18,721 nucleotides of DNA from an uncultured Methanobrevibacter sp. (GTDB taxonomy: Archaea; Methanobacteriota; Methanobacteria; Methanobacteriales; Methanobacteriaceae). This document shows positions 1 through 6,818 of this stretch, piece by piece (position 1 is the stretch's first letter; each line of letters opens with the position of its first letter). The DNA lies in NCBI RefSeq assembly GCF_934746965.1, contig NZ_CAKVFS010000013.1, forward strand, positions 1-18,721, given 5' to 3'. The position numbers were made by a program, and so were the translations under genes. The notes below the pieces were generated by a model. It ran no database searches, had not been told where the DNA came from, and saw only the letters and a program-made list of their open reading frames with translations.

Positions 1-55
1 ATTTTTAGACTATCAAATGCAAAATTGGACTGAAAAACACATTAAAATCAAATAA
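1..55 (+). CDS. Possible 3' end of a rightward gene cut by the window edge
   Basis: One plus-strand frame is open from base 2 to a TAA at 53-55 and reads FLDYQMQNWTEKHIKIK, a mix of aromatic and charged residues that looks protein-like. The other two plus frames are less convincing. It would converge on the por operon with about 100 bases of AT-rich DNA between. Too short for any family assignment; it may be chance. Confidence 0.3.
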   Translation, partial: FLDYQMQNWTEKHIKIK

Positions 56-114
56 GCCTATAAAATTTTACAGACTCATATTATTTAATTTAATTAATTT
101 GTATAAATATGGAT

Positions 115-134
115 TTTAAAAAAAAGAAAAATTA
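115..134 (-). terminator. Oligo-T terminator downstream of the por operon
   Basis: On the minus strand this segment is a T-rich tract (TTTTTC followed by an uninterrupted T8), typical of archaeal intrinsic termination. It lies about 95 bases past the porF stop and only about 20 bases past the stop of the adhesin-like remnant. It may therefore originally have served that lost gene and now ends the por transcript. Confidence 0.45.
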
Positions 135-152
135 AGAGAATATTAAATTCCC

Positions 153-230
153 TTAAACAATTGTGATTTTGTTTCCGGTTTGGAAGTCGTTCCAGATTGA
201 AGTAATGACGTATTCTCCTGGAATTAAATT
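153..230 (-). pseudogene. Fossil C-terminus of an adhesin-like surface protein
   Basis: A minus-strand frame ending in TAA at 153-155 reads NLIPGEYVITSIWNDFQTGN and then KITIV. The pattern L-x-PG-x-Y-x-I-T, then W/Y-N, then N-K-I-T-V at the very C-terminus is typical of the Ig-like/Big_3-type repeats that end Methanobrevibacter adhesin-like proteins. A TAG closes the frame upstream and it runs into porF, so no intact gene remains. The segment is followed by a T-tract terminator, as expected of a true gene end. Seen: the frame and motif. Known: family pattern. Inferred: deletion of most of an adhesin gene. A chance match is possible because only about 26 residues remain. Confidence 0.5.
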
Positions 231-489
231 AATGTTTAATAATATTATCTAAAATACCAATAGGGCATGTATTTTTACATTTGCCACATTTAGCACATTT
301 TGATTTATTTAAAGTAATAGCTCCTCCAAAACATTCTATTGCATTTTCAGGACATATTTTTAAACATGGTGCTTTATCAGGGGAGCATTCCATACAAAAT
401 AAGGGAATATCATCAACATCCAGTGGATGTTGACAATTTTTACAGACTTCACAATGTGTGCAATGTCTATTTGTTTTCATATTATTCAT
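229..489 (-). CDS. porF: PorF, polyferredoxin-like Fe-S protein of pyruvate oxidoreductase operon
   Basis: Small cysteine-rich electron-transfer protein of about 86 residues. The N-terminal half has a CxxCxxCxxC run and CxxC...CxxxCP; the C-terminal half has a classical CAKCGKCKNTCP 4Fe-4S motif, so two clusters are likely, the N-terminal one irregular. Its place as last gene after porE matches the porCDAB-EF order known from Methanothermobacter and relatives, where PorE/PorF are thought to carry electrons for the oxidoreductase. The start is ambiguous: TTG at 492, ATG at 489 or ATG at 480. The first two overlap the porE stop (482-484); the third begins one base after it, with a weak GATG Shine-Dalgarno six bases upstream. 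I list the 489 ATG. Expression must be coupled to porE. No terminator lies directly behind it; the remnant of another gene follows. Confidence 0.82.
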   Translation of the reverse strand: MNNMKTNRHCTHCEVCKNCQHPLDVDDIPLFCMECSPDKAPCLKICPENAIECFGGAITLNKSKCAKCGKCKNTCPIGILDNIIKH

Positions 490-985
490 CAAGAACTAAT
501 TTTGCTCTTGCAGCACTTGTGATGAAATGTACAAAACTATGTTTGGATGTATTTTGAACATCATAATCTCCAGAAAGTTTTGCAAGATATTTTTCTTGAT
601 TTTTAAGTTTAACTTTTGCGGGATCAATAACTGAAATAGCTCTTTTAGTACATGATTTCACACAAGCTGGACCTTCTGGTCTATCTGCACATAAATCACA
701 TTTTTCAGCTACACTATCTGCTATGGTTATTGCACCGAATGGACAAACAATACTACATAAACCACATCCAATACAATCTTCAGTTTTAACACCTTCAGTA
801 GTTATTGCATTTGTTGGACAAATTTTAACACAAGGTGCATTTTCACAATGTTGGCAAACTAAGGAATAATATGCGGAATCATGTTCTATAATTTTAATTC
901 TAGGAGCACTGTGGATAGATGCACACATGTTTACACAGTTGTTACATCCATCACATGCGTCTCTATTTACAAATATTTTTTCCAC
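482..985 (-). CDS. porE: PorE, four-cluster ferredoxin-like electron carrier
   Basis: A 167-residue protein of the HycB-like ferredoxin group. Four cysteine groups are visible: C11-x2-C14-x2-C17-x3-C21, CQHCENAPCVKICP, CIGCGLCSIVCP and CDLCADRPEGPACVKSC, predicting up to four 4Fe-4S clusters. The last 60 residues, after the cysteines, are unassigned. The start is GTG at 983-985, supported by AGGAGG nine bases upstream; no better start is seen. It sits between porB (14 bases upstream) and porF (overlapping). In methanogens this gene travels with porCDAB and is inferred to deliver low-potential electrons to or from pyruvate:ferredoxin oxidoreductase, making reductive carboxylation of acetyl-CoA possible. 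The direct redox partner is not shown by sequence. Confidence 0.85.
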   Translation of the reverse strand: MEKIFVNRDACDGCNNCVNMCASIHSAPRIKIIEHDSAYYSLVCQHCENAPCVKICPTNAITTEGVKTEDCIGCGLCSIVCPFGAITIADSVAEKCDLCADRPEGPACVKSCTKRAISVIDPAKVKLKNQEKYLAKLSGDYDVQNTSKHSFVHFITSAARAKLVLDE

Positions 986-999
986 TGTTATTCCTCCTT

Positions 1000-1866
1000 T
1001 TATAATCCTAATTCTTCACAAGATTTGTCAACATATTTTTGTATTTTTTCGATATGTTCATCGTTAAGATGTTTGAATCTTTTTTGAGGAGCTAAATAAT
1101 CTTTTACAGGTTTTCTTTCATCAGGTCTGTAAGTGATATTGAATTCACCGTTTTCAATTTCATATAAAACCCATGATCCAGTTTCAACAGCTAATCTTCC
1201 CATTTCAATAGTTTTTTCTGAGGAGAATCCCCAACCAGTGGTACAAGGTTGGTGTAAGTGTATATAAGCAGGCCCATCAATTTCTGCTGCTTTTTTAACT
1301 TTTTTAACATAATCTTCAGGGTATGCGATAGATGCAGTAGCTACATATGGAATTCCATGTGCTGCCATAATCATTGGCATATCTTTTTTAGGTTTGTCTT
1401 CTCCAAAACTTGCACTTCCTTTTGGTGAGGTAGTAGTACTTGCTCCATAAGGTGTAGCACCACTTCTTTGAATACCTGTATTCATATATGCTTCATTATC
1501 ATAACAAATGTAAGTTAAGTTGTGACCTCTTTCCATAGCTCCAGATAATGATTGTAAACCGATATCTACAGTACCTCCGTCTCCTCCGAAAGCAATTACA
1601 TTAACATCATCTTTTCCTTGAATCCTTAATGCACTTTCTACTCCAGATGCAACTGCTCCAGCATTTTCAAAAGCTACATGCATCCATGGGATTTCCCATG
1701 CAGTTTCTGGATAAGGGGAAGTCATTACTTCAAGACAACCAGTAGCTGAAATAGCTACAGTATTTTTTCCTAATGCATTAAGAGCTAATCTAACTCCAAT
1801 AGAAGCTCCACAACCTGCACATCCTCTGTGTCCTGGTGCTAAATATTCTTTATCAGATATTTCCAT
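1000..1866 (-). CDS. porB: PorB, pyruvate:ferredoxin oxidoreductase beta subunit (TPP-binding)
   Basis: Catalytic TPP subunit of the four-subunit archaeal pyruvate:ferredoxin oxidoreductase, which interconverts pyruvate + CoA with acetyl-CoA + CO2 + reduced ferredoxin; in autotrophic methanogens it runs toward pyruvate. The 288 residues match the family length. C16 and C19 in GCAGCG, with C44 and a later cysteine, are the expected ligands of the proximal 4Fe-4S cluster. The TPP/Mg motif begins at GDGG (residues 95-98) and ends with DNEAYMNTG (123-131). ATG at 1864-1866 is preceded by GGAGG. It starts two bases after the porA stop, so the two subunits are translationally coupled. Confidence 0.96.
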   Translation of the reverse strand: MEISDKEYLAPGHRGCAGCGASIGVRLALNALGKNTVAISATGCLEVMTSPYPETAWEIPWMHVAFENAGAVASGVESALRIQGKDDVNVIAFGGDGGTVDIGLQSLSGAMERGHNLTYICYDNEAYMNTGIQRSGATPYGASTTTSPKGSASFGEDKPKKDMPMIMAAHGIPYVATASIAYPEDYVKKVKKAAEIDGPAYIHLHQPCTTGWGFSSEKTIEMGRLAVETGSWVLYEIENGEFNITYRPDERKPVKDYLAPQKRFKHLNDEHIEKIQKYVDKSCEELGL

Positions 1867-1868
1867 TT

Positions 1869-3014
1869 TTATTCCTCCTTAAGTCCTATCCATGAAACTT
1901 CTTTTTCCGGATTTTTGGTTTTTTCATAAACTTCTAAAATTGATTCTGGAGTAATGTCTCTTCCACCTAAACCAATAATAAATCCATATGCTTCTTTGTG
2001 GATTTTTGCTTTAATATCGGTGTAAAGAGCTCCACCTATTCCAAAGGTAACATTTTTATCAAGAACTGCTAATTTTGATGCATTTTTAACAGCTTCATCA
2101 ATAGCTTCAACAGGGAATGGTCTGTATGCTCTAACTTTAAGTAAACCTACTTTTTCGCCTTTGTTTCTTAATTCATCAACCATTACTCTTAAAGTACTGC
2201 ACATTGAACCCATAGCTACGAAGATAATGTCTGCATCATCTGTTTTGTATGTGTCAATAAGACCATATTCTCTACCAAATATTTCTGCAAATTCTTTGCA
2301 AGTTTCTTCAATGACTGGAATTGAATTTTCCATAGCTACTTGCATATCATGTCTTGCTTCAAGATAATAATCTGGATCAGCTAATGTACCTATGGACATT
2401 GGTTCATTAGGGTCTAAGAAAGCATGTTTTGGAACATATGGAGGTAAAAATTTATCTACATCTTCTTGTGATGGAATTTCTACAGGTTCTACTGTGTGAG
2501 TTAAAATAAATCCATCTAAACATACCATTGATGGAAGTAATACATCGTAGTTTTCGGAAATTTTATATGCCATCAATGTAGTATCTAATGCTTCTTGTGC
2601 ACTTTCAACATAAATTTGCAACCAACCTGCATCTCTTTGTGCAATAGAGTCTTGTTGGTCATTCCAAATATTTAATGGTGCAGATATTGCCCTGTTTGCA
2701 TCTGCTAGTACGATTGGAGTTCTCATACCTGCTGCTGCAAATAATATCTCATGCATTAACATTAATCCTTGTGATGATGTTGCAGTAAAGACTCTTACTC
2801 CTGCACTACTTGCTCCAACAGATGCACTTATTGCACTGTGTTCAGATTCTACTTTAATGTATTTTGCTTCAATTTTTTCATCAGCAACATATTGTGCAAG
2901 ATATTCTGAGATTGTTGTTTGAGGTGTAATTGGATAAACAGGAATAACTTGTGGTTTAGCTAATCTTACAGCTTCTGCAACTGCTTTATTTGCTGTCATA
3001 ACTTCTTTTGTCAT
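1869..3014 (-). CDS. porA: PorA, pyruvate:ferredoxin oxidoreductase alpha subunit
   Basis: The 381-residue alpha subunit corresponds to domains I and II of the homodimeric bacterial enzymes: a pyrimidine-binding-like TPP half followed by a transketolase C-terminal-like domain (from about residue 260). The YPITPQT signature at residues 27-33 is diagnostic for 2-oxoacid:ferredoxin oxidoreductase alpha chains, and the following ESEHSAISA and TSSQGL segments are also conserved. It pairs with PorB to form the active site. ATG at 3012-3014 has AGGAAGTG as ribosome-binding site and starts 11 bases after the porD stop. Substrate preference for pyruvate rather than 2-oxoglutarate or 2-oxoisovalerate is inferred from the porCDAB-EF gene order and overall similarity. 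Confidence 0.96.
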   Translation of the reverse strand: MTKEVMTANKAVAEAVRLAKPQVIPVYPITPQTTISEYLAQYVADEKIEAKYIKVESEHSAISASVGASSAGVRVFTATSSQGLMLMHEILFAAAGMRTPIVLADANRAISAPLNIWNDQQDSIAQRDAGWLQIYVESAQEALDTTLMAYKISENYDVLLPSMVCLDGFILTHTVEPVEIPSQEDVDKFLPPYVPKHAFLDPNEPMSIGTLADPDYYLEARHDMQVAMENSIPVIEETCKEFAEIFGREYGLIDTYKTDDADIIFVAMGSMCSTLRVMVDELRNKGEKVGLLKVRAYRPFPVEAIDEAVKNASKLAVLDKNVTFGIGGALYTDIKAKIHKEAYGFIIGLGGRDITPESILEVYEKTKNPEKEVSWIGLKEE

Positions 3015-3025
3015 TTTTTCACTTC

Positions 3026-3268
3026 CTATTCTTTAACCATTTCGATTGCATCTGCAGGACATTCATTTGCACAAATTCCGCAGCCTTTGCAGTAATCGTA
3101 ATTAATGTCATGTTCTTTATTTACACTGGAATCTGGACAGAAAATAATACAGTTATCACAGTCAATACATTTTCTTTTATCTAAAATAGGTTTAAAAGTT
3201 CTCCAACTTCCAGTTTTATTATTTTTACTACTTCCAGGTGTTTTTATTACACATCCGATAGCTACCAT
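3026..3268 (-). CDS. porD: PorD, pyruvate:ferredoxin oxidoreductase delta subunit (2x 4Fe-4S)
   Basis: An 80-residue ferredoxin-like subunit. Two complete motifs are present: C34-x2-C37-x2-C40-x3-C44 followed by P, and C60-x2-C63-x2-C66-x3-C70 followed by P, giving two 4Fe-4S clusters that carry electrons between the TPP site of PorAB and external ferredoxin. The N-terminal IGCVIKTPGSS stretch is typical of PorD and contacts the other subunits in the family. ATG at 3266-3268 is preceded by AGGTGA. It lies 25 bases after porC and 11 before porA. Confidence 0.94.
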   Translation of the reverse strand: MVAIGCVIKTPGSSKNNKTGSWRTFKPILDKRKCIDCDNCIIFCPDSSVNKEHDINYDYCKGCGICANECPADAIEMVKE

Positions 3269-3293
3269 TCTAATTCACCTTCTCTTTTTTGTT

Positions 3294-3818
3294 TTATCCC
3301 ATTTCGTAAGCTTTTTGTGTAGCTTTTGCATTTAATTCTCCAACTTTTCCTGGGAATGTTTCTTTAATTACTTCAATAAGTGATTCAATACTTACGATAT
3401 TGGTTTTTTTAGCAAAGTATCCTAAAATAATTGTGTTGACAATATTGCGTCCTAATAAATCTAATGCAATTCCGGTTGCATCAATACTGTGGACTGGATG
3501 TTCACCAGATCCTTTAAACTCTTCAGCAATATTAATAATTACTTCTGTATTTTCTTTTATTCCTGAAAACACATCTACAACACTCATTAATCCATCATCG
3601 AGAACTAATACATAGTCTGGATTATATACTTGGTATCTTATGTCAATTGGTTTGTCGTCAATTCTAGTAAAAGCCATTACTGGTGCTCCTCTACGTTCAA
3701 CTCCAAAAAAAGGAAAAGATTGAACATATTTACCATCTTTAAAAGCAGCTTTTGCCAAAATTTCAGCAGCAGTTACGGACCCTTGTCCACCACGTCCGTG
3801 AAAACGAATTTCAATCAT
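3294..3818 (-). CDS. porC: PorC, pyruvate:ferredoxin oxidoreductase gamma subunit
   Basis: First gene of the por operon, 174 residues, the usual gamma-subunit length. The GRGGQG motif at residues 8-13 near the N-terminus and the ERRGAPV segment near residue 41 are hallmarks of this subunit, which corresponds to domain III of the homodimeric enzymes and binds the CoA moiety. ATG at 3816-3818 is preceded by GGAGGAG, a strong ribosome-binding site. The promoter directly upstream contains a TATA box flanked by a 24-bp direct repeat (see the regulatory entries), so this gene sets expression of the whole six-gene unit. Confidence 0.95.
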   Translation of the reverse strand: MIEIRFHGRGGQGSVTAAEILAKAAFKDGKYVQSFPFFGVERRGAPVMAFTRIDDKPIDIRYQVYNPDYVLVLDDGLMSVVDVFSGIKENTEVIINIAEEFKGSGEHPVHSIDATGIALDLLGRNIVNTIILGYFAKKTNIVSIESLIEVIKETFPGKVGELNAKATQKAYEMG

Positions 3819-3832
3819 TTATTCTCCTCCAT

Positions 3833-3897
3833 AGTTTATCATGTATAATCATTATAAATTCCAAAATATATAAAGTTTATCATGTATAATCATTATA
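3833..3897 (-). promoter_or_regulatory. por promoter flanked by two copies of a 24-bp direct repeat (probable operators)
   Basis: Two identical 24-base copies lie at 3833-3856 and 3874-3897, offset by 41 bases (about four helical turns). Each ends in the 13-base palindrome TATAATCATTATA (3844-3856 and 3885-3897). Between them, reading on the minus strand, is CTTTATATATT (3865-3875), a good archaeal TATA box. With standard spacing transcription would start near 3845, inside the repeat copy proximal to porC, while the distal copy covers the BRE side of the TATA box. This layout suggests a dimeric regulator that blocks or modulates TBP/TFB access. The regulator is unknown. Confidence 0.6.
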
Positions 3898-3939
3898 GAT
3901 TCATTGATTATTTATATTAATTTCATTATTTTGTAGTTA

Positions 3940-3978
3940 CTTATAATAATTAATAGAAATATAATTATAATTATTATA
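3940..3978 (+). promoter_or_regulatory. Promoter of the DHPS-like gene with a third palindrome
   Basis: ACTTATAATAATT starting near 3939 is a plausible TATA box for the rightward gene starting at 3995; standard spacing puts the transcription start near 3970. TATAATTATTATA at 3966-3978 is the por operator palindrome with its centre base changed from C to T, and would lie on that start site. The longer flank of the por repeat is absent here. AT-richness makes short palindromes easy to get by chance, so this site is weaker than the por pair. Confidence 0.35.
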
Positions 3979-3994
3979 ATTTAGTTGGTGAGTT

Positions 3995-5599
3995 ATGAAA
4001 GTTTTAATTATTACTGGGAATTTGGCATATCCTTTAATTAAAAATGTTGTGGCTAATGCAAATGTGGAGGTTATTATTCATGTAGCTGATAAAACACAGG
4101 TTGCAGCATTTTTAACTCCTAGAATAATTATTGATGAGATAAAAACTAATTTTGCTGATCAATTGGATAAAATTGATTTAATTTTAGTTCCAGGTTTGAT
4201 AAAAAAAGGAACTCGCGAAATAACTAAAGAATTGGGAATTCCTACATTTAAAGGATCAACAGATGGTGCAGATTTAGCCATGGTATTAAATCTTTTGGAT
4301 AAGATTGAATTGTCAGAAGATAAACCTGCAGATAAGCTTATTGAAGAAGAAAAAAGAAATGAAGCTTTAAAATTCATTGAAGATTTTGAAAATGATGAAA
4401 ATACTATTAAAGAATTATTAAAAAAACCAAATAATATTATGGTTGGAAATCTACCGGTAGGTGAAGATTTTCCAATGAGGGTCTTATCAGAAATAGCTAA
4501 TGCACCATTTTTATCAAAAGAAGCTTTAATTCATAAATGCCAATATTTTGTTGATTCTGGAGCAGATATGATTGATATTGGTATGGCTGCAGGAGAAGAT
4601 TTTTCTAATAAAGTTCCAGAATTAATTGATACTTTAAGGCCTATTGTTGGAGATAGACCACTGAGTATAGATACATTAAACACGAAAGAAATAGAAGTAG
4701 CTGCTAAACATGGTATTGATTTAGTATTAAGTTTGGATTTAGGAAATAACTCTAAAGTCATTGATGTTTTAAAAGAAACCAATACTCCGGCTGTTTTACT
4801 TCCAACTAATTTTTCAAAGGGGTTCACTCCAAAATCTCCTGATGAACGAGTTCAAGCAATGAATCAATTAATTGAAGAAACTGAAGGAATTAATTATGTT
4901 GCAGATTTAATTTTAGATCCAGTAAACAGTAGTAGTATAGTTGAATCTATAATGGCTTGTTTTGAATTTCATAAAACAAATAAAGCACCAATGTTTTTTG
5001 GTGTAGGTAATGTTACAGAATTGATGGATGCAGATTCTGGAGGAGTTAATGTATTGCTTGCAGGTATTGGTATGGAATTAGGTGTAAGTATATTATTTAC
5101 TCCTGAAGAAAGTGGAAAAACAAGAGGTAGTGTTTATGAATTGTCTACAGCATCTAAAATGATGTTTTTAGCTAAACATAGACATTCTATTCCAAAAGAT
5201 TTGGGAATTAATCTGGTTGCATTTAAGGATAAACATAAAAGATTAGATATTATTGAAAATGAAACTGATGGTGTTCCAGAAGTTAAACAAAATGAACCTA
5301 TGAAATTTGTAAGGGATAAAGCAGGAAGTTTTAAAATTAATGTTGATTATGGAACTACTGTTAAAGCTAGTAGGATTATAGCAACTCATTTTAAAAAGAA
5401 TAAAGCAGATTTAGTAATTGTTGGAAATTCTGCAAAAGAGATTTACGAAGAAATCATTAATAAAAAACTTGTAACAAGAATGGAACATGCAGCATATTTA
5501 GGCAGTGAACTTCAAAAAGCTCAAATAGCTATGATTACAGGAAAAGAATATGTTCAGGATTTTGAGTTATTTAAAAATCCTGATGAATTTAGAAATTAA
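3995..5599 (+). CDS. Dihydropteroate synthase-related protein (TIGR00284 type)
   Basis: A 534-residue archaeal protein with a dihydropteroate-synthase-like pterin-binding TIM barrel in the middle. The N-terminal ~150 residues are an archaeal extension (DUF6513-like). The barrel from about 180 to 380 contains DMIDIG (191-196), SIDT with D226 (the DHPS-type substrate aspartate) and ILDPVN. The last ~140 residues look like the DUF4346-type C-terminal domain. Family knowledge links these proteins to tetrahydromethanopterin biosynthesis, possibly condensation of a pterin with an arylamine, but the exact reaction is not proven. ATG at 3995 is preceded by GGTGAG. It is divergent from the por operon and shares its control region. 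Its stop (5597-5599) overlaps the stop of the opposing small gene. Confidence 0.85.
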   Translation: MKVLIITGNLAYPLIKNVVANANVEVIIHVADKTQVAAFLTPRIIIDEIKTNFADQLDKIDLILVPGLIKKGTREITKELGIPTFKGSTDGADLAMVLNLLDKIELSEDKPADKLIEEEKRNEALKFIEDFENDENTIKELLKKPNNIMVGNLPVGEDFPMRVLSEIANAPFLSKEALIHKCQYFVDSGADMIDIGMAAGEDFSNKVPELIDTLRPIVGDRPLSIDTLNTKEIEVAAKHGIDLVLSLDLGNNSKVIDVLKETNTPAVLLPTNFSKGFTPKSPDERVQAMNQLIEETEGINYVADLILDPVNSSSIVESIMACFEFHKTNKAPMFFGVGNVTELMDADSGGVNVLLAGIGMELGVSILFTPEESGKTRGSVYELSTASKMMFLAKHRHSIPKDLGINLVAFKDKHKRLDIIENETDGVPEVKQNEPMKFVRDKAGSFKINVDYGTTVKASRIIATHFKKNKADLVIVGNSAKEIYEEIINKKLVTRMEHAAYLGSELQKAQIAMITGKEYVQDFELFKNPDEFRN

Positions 5600-5856
5600 G
5601 TTTGTTGACTAGATACACTTTGTGTGTCTTGACTAGGTTGTTCGCTTTCAGTTTGCGGATTATTTTCTTGAGGATTTTCATTAAATCCGTTATCTTGACT
5701 TGAACTACTTGAATCAATAGCATTGGAACTATCGGATGATTCTCCAGAATTATCATTTCCAAAATGAATGTCTGGAATATTTCCAAAAGTAAAAATTCCA
5801 GTAGCAACTATAACAATTAAAACTAACATTATAATAATTGCATTTTCTGTTTTCAT
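5596..5856 (-). CDS. Small Ser/Gln-rich membrane-anchored protein, unknown function
   Basis: 86 residues. The N-terminus is MKTEN followed by a hydrophobic stretch at about residues 6-24 (IIIMLVLIVIVATGIFTFG), a signal anchor or uncleaved signal; the rest is low-complexity and rich in Ser, Asn, Gln, Glu and Asp with runs such as SSSSSQ. This suggests a membrane-tethered, disordered extracellular tail, possibly glycosylated or embedded in the pseudomurein wall. ATG at 5854-5856 is preceded by GAGG nine bases upstream, which supports a real gene. The alternative minus frame over the same bases has no such support. Its TAA uses bases 5596-5598, so the TTAA at 5596-5599 serves as stop for both convergent genes. 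I do not recognise a family. Confidence 0.65.
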   Translation of the reverse strand: MKTENAIIIMLVLIVIVATGIFTFGNIPDIHFGNDNSGESSDSSNAIDSSSSSQDNGFNENPQENNPQTESEQPSQDTQSVSSQQT

Positions 5857-5887
5857 AATTAAACCTCATTATATATTATTTGCAAAA

Positions 5888-5899
5888 CTTTTAAATAAA
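5888..5899 (+). promoter_or_regulatory. Candidate TATA box of the MoxR-CoxE-TtuA cluster
   Basis: CTTTTAAATAAA lies 49-60 bases before the GTG start at 5948 and is the best TATA-like element in this divergent intergenic region. Standard spacing predicts a transcript start near 5920, leaving a leader of about 25-30 bases that contains the GAAGG ribosome-binding site at 5936-5940. AT-rich context makes this only a candidate. Confidence 0.35.
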
Positions 5900-5947
5900 T
5901 TCATCATAATATTTGTAATTATAATATAAAATAAAGAAGGTTTAATT

Positions 5948-6805
5948 GTGCAAATTGACGATTTATCTGTTAAAAAAATTGACAAAATTCTTTTAAATGA
6001 AAATTATGTCCCGGATAATGAAATTTCGACAACATTATATTTATCTTTTTTACTTGGAAAACCAATGCTCATTGAAGGGCCACCAGGTGTTGGAAAAACA
6101 GAATTAGCTAAAGTAATAGCTACAGCTTTTGATAGAGATTTCTTTAGAATTCAATGTTATGAAGGAATTACTTTTGAGCAAATTGTTGGGGAATGGAATT
6201 ATCAAAAACAATTATTGCATTTGGAAGCAGCTAAAAATGATTCTAATAATGAGGAAAAAATATTTCATGAAGATTTTTTTATTAGACGTCCGTTATTAAA
6301 TGCTTTTTTAAATGAAAAAGATTCTATTTTATTAATTGATGAAATTGATAAGGCAGATGAGGAAGTAGAAAGTTTTCTACTTCAGGCACTTGGTGAACAA
6401 GAAATAACTATAAATGATTTGGGAACTTTCCAGTTATCTAATGATTTAATTGTTATTTTAACATCTAATTCTCAAAGATCTTTACTTGATGAAACTAAAG
6501 ATAGATGTCTGTTCTTATATATTCCTTATCCTTCAGTTGAAAGAGAAATTGAAATTGTCAAATCAAGACTTCCAGAAGCAGATGATCATACAGTTTCAAA
6601 AATAGTTAAAATAGTTCATGATATACGTAATCTTAATTTGATGAAAAAACCATCTGTAAGGGGAACTGTAGATTGGGTTAAGTCAGTTTCTAATTTAGGT
6701 ACTAAAAATTTCAACAAATCTTTGGAAGATAGTATTGGTGTAGCTATTAAAACTGAAAGTGATAAAAAAAGAGTTTTGAAAGATGTAATTCATAAAAAAT
6801 ATTAA
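5948..6805 (+). CDS. MoxR-family AAA+ ATPase
   Basis: A 285-residue ATPase of the MoxR/CoxD group. Walker A is GPPGVGKT at residues 44-51; Walker B is ILLIDEID at about 127-134; TSNSQRSL near 178 fits sensor 1; and the region around FIRRPLLNAF is the MoxR-type segment before Walker B. The family works with VWA-domain partners as chaperones that help insert cofactors or activate large enzymes; CoxD/CoxE, for example, mature the Mo/Cu site of CO dehydrogenase. A VWA gene follows after 13 bases, the classical pairing. The start is GTG at 5948 with GAAGG seven bases upstream. It opens an eight-gene rightward cluster. The target enzyme cannot be read from the sequence. Confidence 0.9.
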   Translation: MQIDDLSVKKIDKILLNENYVPDNEISTTLYLSFLLGKPMLIEGPPGVGKTELAKVIATAFDRDFFRIQCYEGITFEQIVGEWNYQKQLLHLEAAKNDSNNEEKIFHEDFFIRRPLLNAFLNEKDSILLIDEIDKADEEVESFLLQALGEQEITINDLGTFQLSNDLIVILTSNSQRSLLDETKDRCLFLYIPYPSVEREIEIVKSRLPEADDHTVSKIVKIVHDIRNLNLMKKPSVRGTVDWVKSVSNLGTKNFNKSLEDSIGVAIKTESDKKRVLKDVIHKKY

Positions 6806-6818
6806 TTGTAATGATATT

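Noticed and set aside
339..557. Plus-strand ORF over the porF/porE junction
   Set aside because: Lies opposite cysteine-rich Fe-S genes; composition and lack of a ribosome-binding site mark it as a shadow.
2161..2367. Plus-strand ORF inside porA
   Set aside because: Antisense frame of a fully conserved gene; no own start signals.
5589..5807. Second minus-strand ORF overlapping the small Ser/Gln-rich gene
   Set aside because: No ribosome-binding site, and it begins inside the better-supported frame that has GAGG and a signal anchor.
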